Shown one piece after another: positions 36,332-43,948 of a DNA stretch of 64,000 bases. The stretch is from Bacteroidales bacterium (GTDB lineage Bacteria; Bacteroidota; Bacteroidia; Bacteroidales; UBA12077), in NCBI GenBank assembly GCA_030637515.1, contig DAOWGM010000051.1:1-64000 (forward strand). Reading direction: 5' to 3'. Position numbers and translations under genes: made by a program. How positions within the stretch are numbered: the first letter of the stretch is position 1; each line of letters starts with the position of its first letter. The notes beneath the pieces were generated by a model, which did not search any database, was not told where the DNA came from, and saw only the letters and a list, made by a program, of their open reading frames with translations.

Positions 36332-36374
36332 AAGTGCTAAGCGCCCCGATTTTATCGGGATTCGCTAAGCACTT
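36332..36374. repeat. Imperfect 20-bp inverted repeat with CCCGAT/ATCGGG core
   Basis: AAGTGCT-A-AGCG...CCCGAT on the left and ATCGGG...CGCT-A-AGCACTT on the right form a long hairpin with one mismatch and an asymmetric bulge around a TTT loop. It sits 27 bases before the TTG start of the following gene. The GC-rich core contrasts with its surroundings; a REP-like element or a regulatory hairpin are both possible. Confidence 0.5.
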
Positions 36375-36400
36375 ATAAACAAACAAAAGCATAACCAAAA

Positions 36401-37408
36401 TTGAAATATTTAAATAAAATATTATCCTTTTTATTTTTCCTGGTAATTTTATCGGGTTTTAATAGTTATGCTCAAACTTTACCTGTTGCTTGTGGCGATG
36501 GGGAGGTAATGTATGGAGTTGTTGGTGATAATGGAAACTCTACATTTTATTGGGAGGTTACAGGAGGTACATTTATTGATTATAACGACTCTATTTTAGT
36601 TACATGGAATGATGTTGCCGGAATGCACTATATAAAGGTAACAGAAGAAAATATTTATGGTTGTATTGGTGAACAACTTGTTGATTCTGTTATTGTAACA
36701 ATCCCTTTTGTAGATGTTGGTCTTGATGCTGAAATTTGTCAAGGCGAATCGTATACATTCGAGGCTGATGCTTCTACTGTTTCTTTTTATTTATGGGAAG
36801 ACGGTAGTACCGGTGAAACATTTATTGCTACTATTAGTGGTGATTATTGGGTTCGGGTTGAAGACGCAAACGGATGTACAGCTGCGGATACAGCAGCATT
36901 AATAGCACATGAATTACCAATAGTAGATTTAGGACCAGATACAACACTTAGTGATGATGCAAGTAGCATTTTGTTTGATGTTTATAATGACGGTGCAATT
37001 TATGATTGGTTTAATGGAGATATATCTTCATCTTATACTGCTTATGCCCAGACTATTGATCAGGAAATATGGGTTAATGTAACCAGTGATTTTGGTTGTG
37101 TTGCTACAGATACAGTTGTTGTTCGTTCTTATGGTGAAATTGAGATACCAACCGCATTTACTCCAAATGATGATGGAATAAATGATGTTTGGGAGATTGA
37201 ACAATTATTTGTTTTTGATAAGGTAACTGTAGATGTTTATAACAGATGGGGCGAAAGAGTTTTCCACTCGGATGGTTATACAGCAGATCAGTATTGGAAT
37301 GGAACAAATGCAAAAGGTAAAAAGTTGCCAATGGATGCTTATTATTATGTAATAGATCTACATAATGATGAAGAACCTATAGTAGGTACAGTAACAATAA
37401 TTAGATAG
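36401..37408 (+). CDS. Secreted protein with CHU_C / T9SS type B sorting domain
   Basis: 335 residues starting with TTG: an in-frame TAA at 36392 rules out a longer frame, no ATG occurs before the mature region, and the signal peptide (K-Y-L-N-K-I-L-S-F-L... S-Y-A-Q) begins at the TTG. Two PKD/Ig-like domains follow (about 25-100 and 105-190). From about 250 the type B sorting domain is clear: I-P-T-A-F-T-P-N-D-D-G-I-N-D-V-W, V-D-V-Y-N-R-W-G-E-R-V-F and Y-Y-Y-V-I-D-L. Such proteins are secreted by T9SS and depend on a partner SprF protein, here encoded 41 bases downstream. It may anchor the preceding tail-bearing proteins on the surface; that is inference. Confidence 0.9.
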   Translation: MKYLNKILSFLFFLVILSGFNSYAQTLPVACGDGEVMYGVVGDNGNSTFYWEVTGGTFIDYNDSILVTWNDVAGMHYIKVTEENIYGCIGEQLVDSVIVTIPFVDVGLDAEICQGESYTFEADASTVSFYLWEDGSTGETFIATISGDYWVRVEDANGCTAADTAALIAHELPIVDLGPDTTLSDDASSILFDVYNDGAIYDWFNGDISSSYTAYAQTIDQEIWVNVTSDFGCVATDTVVVRSYGEIEIPTAFTPNDDGINDVWEIEQLFVFDKVTVDVYNRWGERVFHSDGYTADQYWNGTNAKGKKLPMDAYYYVIDLHNDEEPIVGTVTIIR

Positions 37409-37449
37409 ATACTTGGAAATCTCAATGAGATTAACTTGTTTTGTGTGAA

Positions 37450-38427
37450 ATGAAAAGAAAATTAATAATATTATTTGTCATATGCTTGACTGCAATTCCT
37501 GCTTTATCACAGCAGGAACCTGTTTTTAGTCAGTATACGATGAATCAATTTCTTATTAATCCTGCTTTTGCAGGTAGCGAGGGTTTTACATCCTTCAATT
37601 TAACTGCTCGTCAACAATGGCTTGGTTTTGAAGATGCCCCAATGACACAGGCGATTAGTGGACAAACTCGAATTACTAAAACCAGTTATGTAGCAAAATC
37701 ACGTTCAGTAAGAAAACGAACAAAAAAACGTCGTCCAAGTGGAAAAATTGGTTTAGGCGGATATTTATATAATGATCAGAACGGACCAATAGGAAGAACA
37801 GGTTTGGAGGTTTCTTATGCATATCATTTATTTGTTGGTGACGGACAACTTTCATTGGGATTGTCACTGTCAGCATATCAGTTTAGAGTAAATACCAGTG
37901 AATTAGTAACCGCAGATGAAAATGATCCTTTGTTAAGTCAGGCACGGGAAAGCATGTTTATACCGGATGGTTCTGTTGGTGTTTTTTACATGTATCAGCC
38001 ATTTTATGTGGGATTATCAGCAAAAAATTTATTTCAGGCAGCAATTAAATTTGGTGGAGACAATAGTTTTAGTGATTATCAGCAGGTTCGTCATTATTAT
38101 TTAACTTCGGGATATAAGTACGATATGCGAAATGATTTCGAAATAGAACCTTCTATTTTAATGAAAACAACAGAAGCATTTAATTTGCAGGTAGATGTAT
38201 CTGTAAAGGGTTATTATAAAAGAGATTACTGGCTTGGATTTTCATACAGAACAGGAAATGCATTTATTACAATGGTTGGTGTGAAAGTAGACAAACTATA
38301 TTTTGGTTATGCATTTGATTATTCTTTAAACGATATCCAAAGAATTAGTTACGGTTCACACGAAATAATGATAGGATTGAAGTTCGGTGATAGTAATAAA
38401 AGATATCGTTGGTTAAATAGATTCTAA
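37450..38427 (+). CDS. PorP/SprF-family outer-membrane protein paired with the type B protein
   Basis: Outer-membrane barrel of 325 residues with a signal peptide (MKRKLIILFVICLTAIPALS). The family signature F-S-Q-Y-T-M-N-Q-F-L-I-N-P-A-F-A-G-S follows at once. An internal basic stretch (S-V-R-K-R-T-K-K-R-R-P, residues about 84-94) is unusual and probably lies in a loop. I use the ATG at 37450 rather than the TTG nine bases upstream. SprF proteins are needed for secretion of type B substrates in F. johnsoniae, and the gene order (adhesins, type B protein, SprF) mirrors sprB-type loci. Confidence 0.92.
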   Translation: MKRKLIILFVICLTAIPALSQQEPVFSQYTMNQFLINPAFAGSEGFTSFNLTARQQWLGFEDAPMTQAISGQTRITKTSYVAKSRSVRKRTKKRRPSGKIGLGGYLYNDQNGPIGRTGLEVSYAYHLFVGDGQLSLGLSLSAYQFRVNTSELVTADENDPLLSQARESMFIPDGSVGVFYMYQPFYVGLSAKNLFQAAIKFGGDNSFSDYQQVRHYYLTSGYKYDMRNDFEIEPSILMKTTEAFNLQVDVSVKGYYKRDYWLGFSYRTGNAFITMVGVKVDKLYFGYAFDYSLNDIQRISYGSHEIMIGLKFGDSNKRYRWLNRF

Positions 38428-38450
38428 AAAAAACTTTAATCCAATACGAT

Positions 38451-38478
38451 GCTTTGCTTTTGCAAGGCTTTTTTTTTA
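38451..38478 (+). terminator. Terminator of the surface-protein locus
   Basis: GCTTTGC (38451-38457) pairs with GCAAGGC (38462-38468), one G-T pair, TTTT loop, followed by nine or more T. It ends the locus before the TPR gene. Confidence 0.85.
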
Positions 38479-38532
38479 TCTTATAACACCAAAAGTATTA
38501 TTTAATAGTCTAATTGTAAAAAAATATAGCAT

Positions 38533-39876
38533 ATGAAAAAGTGGATATTAGTTTTAGTAGCTTTAGTTATTATACTTGTTGCATTTTTTATTTTAAAACC
38601 AAAAGTTTCTGAAAGCTACCTTGCTAAAGGACTGGTTTATACAGATTCATTAGAATACAATAAAGCCGTGGATTATTATTCCAAAGCTCTAAAGTTCAAC
38701 AAGAAAAATACTAAAGCAATTCAGAAACGAGCCGAGGCTTATTATCAACTTGAGAATGAGCAGGAAGCGCTAATTGATTTTAATTCACTTCTTAATCTCG
38801 ATCCAGAAAATTACCAAGGGTATTTTGGAAGAGCTCTTTTATTTATAAAAATAGAAGATTTTGTAAAAGCCCATGATGATTTGAGTAAAGTTTTGGAAAT
38901 TAGTAAAGAGAACCCCGAGGCTTACTACTTTTTGGCGTACGCTAAGATAAATCTTAAAAATTATGAATCAGCTTTAAATGATTTAAATTCTGCTATTGAA
39001 ATAGATGCTAAATATGCTGAGGCTTATCATCAAAGAGGTATTGTAAAAGCAAATCTGGGCGATTTTGAAGGTTCTGCCGAGGATTTTAATAAATCAATTG
39101 AGCTAAATAAAAATAATCTTGATGCATATCAGCGTAGGGTGAAATATCGTATTGATAAAGATGACTATGAAGGTGCAATTGCAGATTATAATGCAATAAT
39201 TGAAATGGATGAAGGTAATCAGGATGCGTATTACCAAAGAGGGTATTTTAAACTTCGGATTGGCGATTTTGAAGGTGCTATAGCAGATTTTAATAAATCA
39301 TTAGAAATAAAAAAAGACGACATTAAATCGTACAAAAAAAGAGGTAATGCAAAGGCAGCATTACAAAAATATAACGAGGCGTTGCTTGATTTTGATAGTG
39401 CATTAAGCTTAGATAAATCAGATTATGAATCATATTACAGGAAAGGTCTTGTTTATTTGAATATGTCGAATCCGGCGAAAGCGACAACTTATTTTAGTTC
39501 TGCAATAAAGTATAAAACAGATTTTGCCGAAGCATATTATATGCGTGGCGTTTCCATGGCTATGCAGCAGTTTTATCCTAAGTCAATTAGTGATTTTAAC
39601 TTAGCAATTAAATACAACAAGGATTATTCAGATGCTTATTTAGGAAGAGCCGTTTCGTTAGGTGTGCAGAAAAAACATAAGGAAGCAATTGAAGATTACA
39701 ACAAATATATTAATGTTGTAAAAGATAATGGAAGTGCTTACCTGAATAGAGGCGTTTCAAAAATTAGCCTAAACGATTATGAAGGAGGATGTGCCGATTT
39801 TTCAAAAGCATTAGAACTAAAAACTCCTCAGGCTCAGGAAATGATAAATATGTATTGTACTAACATCAATAAATAG
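38533..39876 (+). CDS. Membrane-anchored TPR-repeat protein
   Basis: 447 residues: one N-terminal membrane helix (about residues 4-21), then about twelve 34-residue tetratricopeptide repeats running nearly to the C-terminus (e.g. A-Y-Y-Q-R-G-Y-F-K-L-R-I-G-D-F-E-G-A-I). The helix probably anchors it in the inner membrane with the repeats in the periplasm. TPR arrays are protein-binding scaffolds; the partner is unknown. The serine-hydrolase-like gene follows after 4 bases, so the two are likely cotranscribed and may work together. Confidence 0.88.
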   Translation: MKKWILVLVALVIILVAFFILKPKVSESYLAKGLVYTDSLEYNKAVDYYSKALKFNKKNTKAIQKRAEAYYQLENEQEALIDFNSLLNLDPENYQGYFGRALLFIKIEDFVKAHDDLSKVLEISKENPEAYYFLAYAKINLKNYESALNDLNSAIEIDAKYAEAYHQRGIVKANLGDFEGSAEDFNKSIELNKNNLDAYQRRVKYRIDKDDYEGAIADYNAIIEMDEGNQDAYYQRGYFKLRIGDFEGAIADFNKSLEIKKDDIKSYKKRGNAKAALQKYNEALLDFDSALSLDKSDYESYYRKGLVYLNMSNPAKATTYFSSAIKYKTDFAEAYYMRGVSMAMQQFYPKSISDFNLAIKYNKDYSDAYLGRAVSLGVQKKHKEAIEDYNKYINVVKDNGSAYLNRGVSKISLNDYEGGCADFSKALELKTPQAQEMINMYCTNINK

Positions 39877-39880
39877 AAAT

Positions 39881-40957
39881 ATGAACTTACTATATAAAAG
39901 GGTTTGTTTTTTAGCTATAGGCTTAATTTTATTTAATTCACAAAATCTTTTTTCACAAGAGGAACTTAATATTAAGCTTATTGAAAGTAATGTCGATTGG
40001 TTTTTTACAGATTTTGTGGGAGATAAGCCAGGTATTGTTGTGTCGGTAATGAAGCAAGGTGATATAGTTTTTAATAAAGCTTACGGTTATTCAAATATTG
40101 AATCTAAAGTAAAGATGACTACTGATAAGGCTTTTAATTTAGCAGCATTATCAAAAACATTTACTTCTGTAGCTATTCTTAAGTTAGCAGAAAAGAAAAA
40201 GCTAAGTTTAGAAGATAATTTAACAGATATTTTTAAAGATTTTCCGGAATACGGAAAGAAAGTAAAAATCAAAAACTTATTAAATCACACTTCGGGTTTA
40301 AAAAATTATAATCTTGATCAAATTAAAAACAATAAGGAGGTTCTTGATTTTCTTAAATCTCAGGACAGTTTGGTTTTTGAGCCAAACACACAACAAAAAT
40401 ACAGCAATGCAGATTATTCTTTATTAGCTCAAATTATTGAAAAAGAATCAAAAAAATCATATAAAGATTACTTAAGAAAAATATTCTTTAAAAAGTATGC
40501 ATTGGGAAATACTTTTTTAACTGAGGATCTACTAGCAGAGCTTGTTGCAACTCCTTATTTTAGAGTAGAGAAAGAGTATGAATCAAAAAGTGTTTTGAGT
40601 AATATTTATGGTGAGCAGGGGATTTATACAAATTCATCAGATTATTTAAAATGGGCATCTTCTTTGTATGAAAATAAAATTATTTCTTCAGAGAATGTGA
40701 GTAAAATGTTTTCGTTACAGGATCTAAATGAATTATCAGCAAATAATTCTTATGCTTATGGATGGGTAATAATGCAAAGAAATGGTGAAAAGTATTACTG
40801 GCATGCTGGAACTGACTTTGGTTATTCAAACCTCGTTTTATACCTTCCTGATTACGAAATTACAGTATTATTATTGTCTAACAAAAATGATGGTAGTGAT
40901 TACTTAAGAACTGCAATAAAAATTGCAAAGCAGTTTGAGAAAGATTTAAAACTATAA
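39881..40957 (+). CDS. Beta-lactamase-fold serine-hydrolase-like protein lacking the catalytic serine
   Basis: 358 residues with an N-terminal signal peptide (to about S-Q at 25-26). The class C beta-lactamase / D-aminopeptidase fold is evident, with Y-S-N (near residue 174) and H-A-G (near 312) in the right places. At the first motif, where S-x-x-K is expected before T-F-T, the sequence reads A-L-S-K (Ala89-Lys92): the position of the nucleophile is alanine, so it is probably not a hydrolase by the usual route. It could bind peptidoglycan or another ligand, or use the neighbouring Ser91, which seems less likely. Translationally close to the TPR gene (4-base gap). Confidence 0.85.
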   Translation: MNLLYKRVCFLAIGLILFNSQNLFSQEELNIKLIESNVDWFFTDFVGDKPGIVVSVMKQGDIVFNKAYGYSNIESKVKMTTDKAFNLAALSKTFTSVAILKLAEKKKLSLEDNLTDIFKDFPEYGKKVKIKNLLNHTSGLKNYNLDQIKNNKEVLDFLKSQDSLVFEPNTQQKYSNADYSLLAQIIEKESKKSYKDYLRKIFFKKYALGNTFLTEDLLAELVATPYFRVEKEYESKSVLSNIYGEQGIYTNSSDYLKWASSLYENKIISSENVSKMFSLQDLNELSANNSYAYGWVIMQRNGEKYYWHAGTDFGYSNLVLYLPDYEITVLLLSNKNDGSDYLRTAIKIAKQFEKDLKL

Positions 40958-42343
40958 TTAGAAAGTTAAAGTAAAAGTAGTACCTCCGTGCCTGCCCTGC
41001 CCGTCCGGCAGGCGGGCGGCAGGCAGGTTATCTACTTCTGAAATTGCAGTTATTGAACCTCCGTGTAATCGCATAATTTGTTTCGAGAGGCTTAATCCAA
41101 TACCAGAACCTTTTGGTTTTGTTGTGAAGAATGGAATAAAAATCTTATCCAGTACTTCTTTCAAAATGCCTTGCCCGTTATCAGATACCTGAATTGTAAC
41201 TCTACCACGTTTATTATAAAATGCTTTTACATGAATAGCAGGTTTTTCTCTATTTTCAAGCGCATGAATAGCATTTTTAACCAAGTTAATCAGCACTTGT
41301 TCTATTAGTTTTGTATCAGCATTAACCTCAATAGACTCAGGGCTCGCATTAGTTTCAAATTGTATGTTATTATCCTTAATCTCTTCTTTCAATAAAAGTT
41401 GAATATCGCTAAATAGATCTATTATTTTTGCAACCTTAAAATTAGGTTTTGGAATCTTAGTTAGGTTCCTGTAAGTGTTAACAAAATGCAACAATCCATT
41501 ACTTCTATTATTTATTGTTCTTATTGCTGTATGTACTTCTTCTATTGATTCTTTATCGGGCAGAGTATCATTATTTTTAGCATCTTTAAATATTAAATCT
41601 AAAGAAGAAGTAATAGAAGAAATGGGTGTAATTGAATTCATTATTTCATGTGTAAGTACACGAATTAACTTCTGCCAGCTTTCTGTTTCTTGATCTTCAA
41701 GTACACTTTGAATATTCTTTATTGTAACAAGTTTAATGCTTTTGTTAAGAATTTTAAATTCGGTACCTGATACTGCCAACTGCAATATATCATCTTCTTC
41801 CTGAATTTTTACCAAACAACTTTTCCCAGGTTCAAATTTTAATAGTGTATCAACCAATTCAGGACTAATGGCTTTTAAATCATGAATATTTTTTACTGTA
41901 TTAACCTGAAAAAGTTTTTTGAAAGCATGGTTAACCATATCAACAGTTCCATCGTTTTGATAAGTGATTATACTAACATCAATATTTTTAACGAGGTTCT
42001 GGAAATACTGGTACTGTTCTTCTTTTTCAGATCGTACTTTCTGAAAATCCTGAATAACATCGTTAAAAGCTTTATTAAGTTCATCGAATGATGATCCCAT
42101 TCCTTCAATCTTAAACGATCTGGTAAACTCAGAAAACCGTATTGATTCAAGAAAGCTGGCAAGGTCTCGGTTTGTTTTATCGAGATATTTAAATATTAGA
42201 TAAATCTGGAATACTATTATTAATCCTATTAAAAAAGGCGTAATAAGATATTCTAATGTAAGTGTATAGAAAAAAAGAAATATTGTTGCTGTTAACAACA
42301 ATATTCTGAATATAGCAACAAATCTGAAATTTTTAAAGACCAT
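40958..42343 (-). CDS. Sensor histidine kinase (NtrY-like) paired with the NtrC-type regulator
   Basis: 461 residues: two membrane helices (about 9-27 and 31-50), a juxtamembrane segment, a PAS-like region (about 110-215), then the kinase core. The H-box is V-L-T-H-E-I-M-N-S-I-T-P near residue 230, the N-box I-N-L-V-K-N-A-I-H-A-L, G1 V-S-D-N-G-Q-G-I and G2 G-S-G-I-G-L-S-L. The short periplasmic part suggests it senses membrane or internal signals. Near the C-terminus 13 residues (L-P-A-A-R-L-P-D-G-Q-G-R-H, residues 440-452) are encoded by a GC-rich palindrome inserted in frame. Its start overlaps the regulator gene by 11 bases. Confidence 0.92.
   Translation of the reverse strand: MVFKNFRFVAIFRILLLTATIFLFFYTLTLEYLITPFLIGLIIVFQIYLIFKYLDKTNRDLASFLESIRFSEFTRSFKIEGMGSSFDELNKAFNDVIQDFQKVRSEKEEQYQYFQNLVKNIDVSIITYQNDGTVDMVNHAFKKLFQVNTVKNIHDLKAISPELVDTLLKFEPGKSCLVKIQEEDDILQLAVSGTEFKILNKSIKLVTIKNIQSVLEDQETESWQKLIRVLTHEIMNSITPISSITSSLDLIFKDAKNNDTLPDKESIEEVHTAIRTINNRSNGLLHFVNTYRNLTKIPKPNFKVAKIIDLFSDIQLLLKEEIKDNNIQFETNASPESIEVNADTKLIEQVLINLVKNAIHALENREKPAIHVKAFYNKRGRVTIQVSDNGQGILKEVLDKIFIPFFTTKPKGSGIGLSLSKQIMRLHGGSITAISEVDNLPAARLPDGQGRHGGTTFTLTF
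40987..41027. repeat. GC-rich palindromic element inserted in the kinase gene
   Basis: About 41 bases made almost only of CCTGCC/GGCAGG words (core CCGTCCGGCAGGCGGGC) stand in AT-rich DNA. The element keeps the reading frame (39 bases, 13 residues) between D-N and G-G-T-T-F-T-L-T-F. This is typical of a dispersed palindromic repeat that entered a coding sequence. Confidence 0.7.
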
Positions 42344-43709
42344 ACTTTTCCATTCTTCTATATAAAGACGTTCTGGTTAATCCTAAAACTGTAGCAGCTT
42401 GAGTAACATTTCCCTGATTCTGCTTTAAAACTTTAACTATAATATTTTTTTCTATGTCTTCAAGATTGTAAGTATCGATTTCTATTTCAGTAGTTTTTTC
42501 ACTTCTGGTAGTTAGTGAAAAATCATCTGTTTGAAGAACGTCAGAATCACTCATTATTACTGCTCTTTCAAGAGCATGTTGTAATTCACGCACATTGCCA
42601 GGCCATTGATATTGAGTTAGTTTTTTAAGAGCATCTGCATTTATACCTTTGATATTTTTTCTATATTTTTTTGAATATATTGCAAGAAAATGATCTGCTA
42701 ATAAAGGTATATCGCCTGTTCTTTCTCTTAAAGGAGGGAGATAAATTTCAACGGTATTTACTCTGTAAAGTAAATCCTGTCTGAACGTTTCATCTTGAAT
42801 CATTTGATGTATGTTGTTATTTGTTGCACAAATTAACCTAACATCAATCTTATTCGCTTTATTAGCACCAACTCTTGTTATTTCTCTTCGTTCAAGAACT
42901 GTCAATGATTTTGCTTGCATCGGAAGCGATAAATTACCAATTTCATCCAAAAAAAGAGTTCCGCCTGATGCAATTTCAAATCTTCCAGGCTTGTCTTTTT
43001 TAGCATCAGTAAACGATCCTTTCATATGTCCGAAAAGTTCACTTTCAAATAAAGTTTCAGCAATAGAACCTAAATCAACACTTATAAAAACCTCATCTTT
43101 TCTTAAAGAATTTCTGTGTAAAGCTCTTGCTACGAGTTCTTTCCCTGTTCCATTTTCACCTAAAATAAGAATGTTTGCATCCGTTTTTGCAACTTTCTTA
43201 ATGGTAGAGAATACTTGTTGCATTTCAGGTGAATTCCCAATAAATTCATGAAATGGCTGATCTTGTATAGCACTTATTTCTTTTTGTTTCTTTCTTAAAT
43301 CTGTGGCTTCGCTTTTTGATCTACTAAGTTTGATAGCAGACGAAATTGTAGCAAGAATTTTTTCATTTTGCCATGGTTTTAAAACAAAGTCTGTTGCACC
43401 TGATTTTATTGCTTTAACTGCTTTTTCTGCATCACCGTATGCTGTAATAAATACTACAACCGAATCTGGGTCAATTTCCATTATTTTATTCAACCAATGA
43501 AATCCTTCCAGCCCGCTAATAGCATCCTTTGTAAAATTCATATCAAGCAATATTACATCATAAGTATCATTTTGTAATAGCTCAGGTATTTTTTCAGGAT
43601 TTGTTTCGGTATTTATTAATTCTACATGATTTTTTAAAAGAAGCTTTAATGCAAATAATATATCTTCATTGTCATCTATAGCAAGTATTTTACCAAGCTT
43701 TTCGTTCAT
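42333..43709 (-). CDS. NtrC-family sigma-54 response regulator
   Basis: 458 residues in three domains. Receiver (1-120) with phospho-acceptor Asp56 in I-L-L-D-M-N; AAA+ sigma-54 domain (about 145-370) with Walker A G-E-N-G-T-G-K-E and Walker B G-G-T-L-F-L-D-E; C-terminal Fis-type helix-turn-helix (G-N-V-T-Q-A-A-T-V-L-G-L-T-R-T-S-L-Y-R-R). The sigma-54 contact loop, usually GAFTGA, reads G-S-F-T-D-A. The gene overlaps its kinase partner by 11 bases and is divergent from an efflux operon whose upstream region holds two likely binding sites for it. Expected to activate transcription at sigma-54 promoters. Confidence 0.95.
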   Translation of the reverse strand: MNEKLGKILAIDDNEDILFALKLLLKNHVELINTETNPEKIPELLQNDTYDVILLDMNFTKDAISGLEGFHWLNKIMEIDPDSVVVFITAYGDAEKAVKAIKSGATDFVLKPWQNEKILATISSAIKLSRSKSEATDLRKKQKEISAIQDQPFHEFIGNSPEMQQVFSTIKKVAKTDANILILGENGTGKELVARALHRNSLRKDEVFISVDLGSIAETLFESELFGHMKGSFTDAKKDKPGRFEIASGGTLFLDEIGNLSLPMQAKSLTVLERREITRVGANKANKIDVRLICATNNNIHQMIQDETFRQDLLYRVNTVEIYLPPLRERTGDIPLLADHFLAIYSKKYRKNIKGINADALKKLTQYQWPGNVRELQHALERAVIMSDSDVLQTDDFSLTTRSEKTTEIEIDTYNLEDIEKNIIVKVLKQNQGNVTQAATVLGLTRTSLYRRMEKYGL

Positions 43710-43785
43710 AATTTTGATTATAAATAGATTGAGAAATCAGTTTAATGGTTAATAATGTAAATATACAATTTAATTTGAATTAGAA

Positions 43786-43801
43786 TGTTCGGTTTCGTAC
43801 T
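43786..43801. promoter_or_regulatory. Candidate NtrC-type operator, site 1
   Basis: TGTTCG-GTTT-CGTACT: left arm perfect, right arm two mismatches to CGAACA. Its start is 22 bases from site 2, two helical turns, as at the matching pair near 46 kb. Confidence 0.5.
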
Positions 43802-43807
43802 ATAGAT

Positions 43808-43823
43808 GTTTCGTAATCGAACA
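43808..43823. promoter_or_regulatory. Candidate NtrC-type operator, site 2
   Basis: GTTTCG-TAAT-CGAACA. The 17 bases TTCGTAATCGAACACTT recur exactly at 46056. It ends 67 bases before the GG of the sigma-54-like element at 43888. Confidence 0.65.
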
Positions 43824-43887
43824 CTTTTGTTTTTATTCTTTTTGATACGATTATTGTAATTTACAGAAAATTAGATGATTAAATGGT

Positions 43888-43904
43888 TTGGCATAATTCG
43901 TGAA
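43888..43904 (+). promoter_or_regulatory. Sigma-54-like promoter of the efflux operon
   Basis: TTGGCAT (43888-43894), a five-base spacer, and GTGAA (43900-43904) against the TGGCAC-N5-TTGCW consensus: the -24 half is good, the -12 half weak. It lies 45 bases before the ATG of the adaptor gene. Confidence 0.5.
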
Positions 43905-43948
43905 TAAACTTGGTCAGAATCTAAATAAATCTTACAAAATTTTAAGTA

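Noticed and set aside
23776-37408. Chaperone-usher or Bacteroidales Mfa/Fim pilus locus
   Set aside because: No usher, chaperone or FimB-like lipoprotein is present; the partners are CHU_C and SprF proteins of the T9SS.
42811-43251. 146-codon plus-strand frame opposite the NtrC gene
   Set aside because: Lies wholly antisense to a well-conserved gene, has no recognisable domain, and its codon pattern mirrors the regulator.
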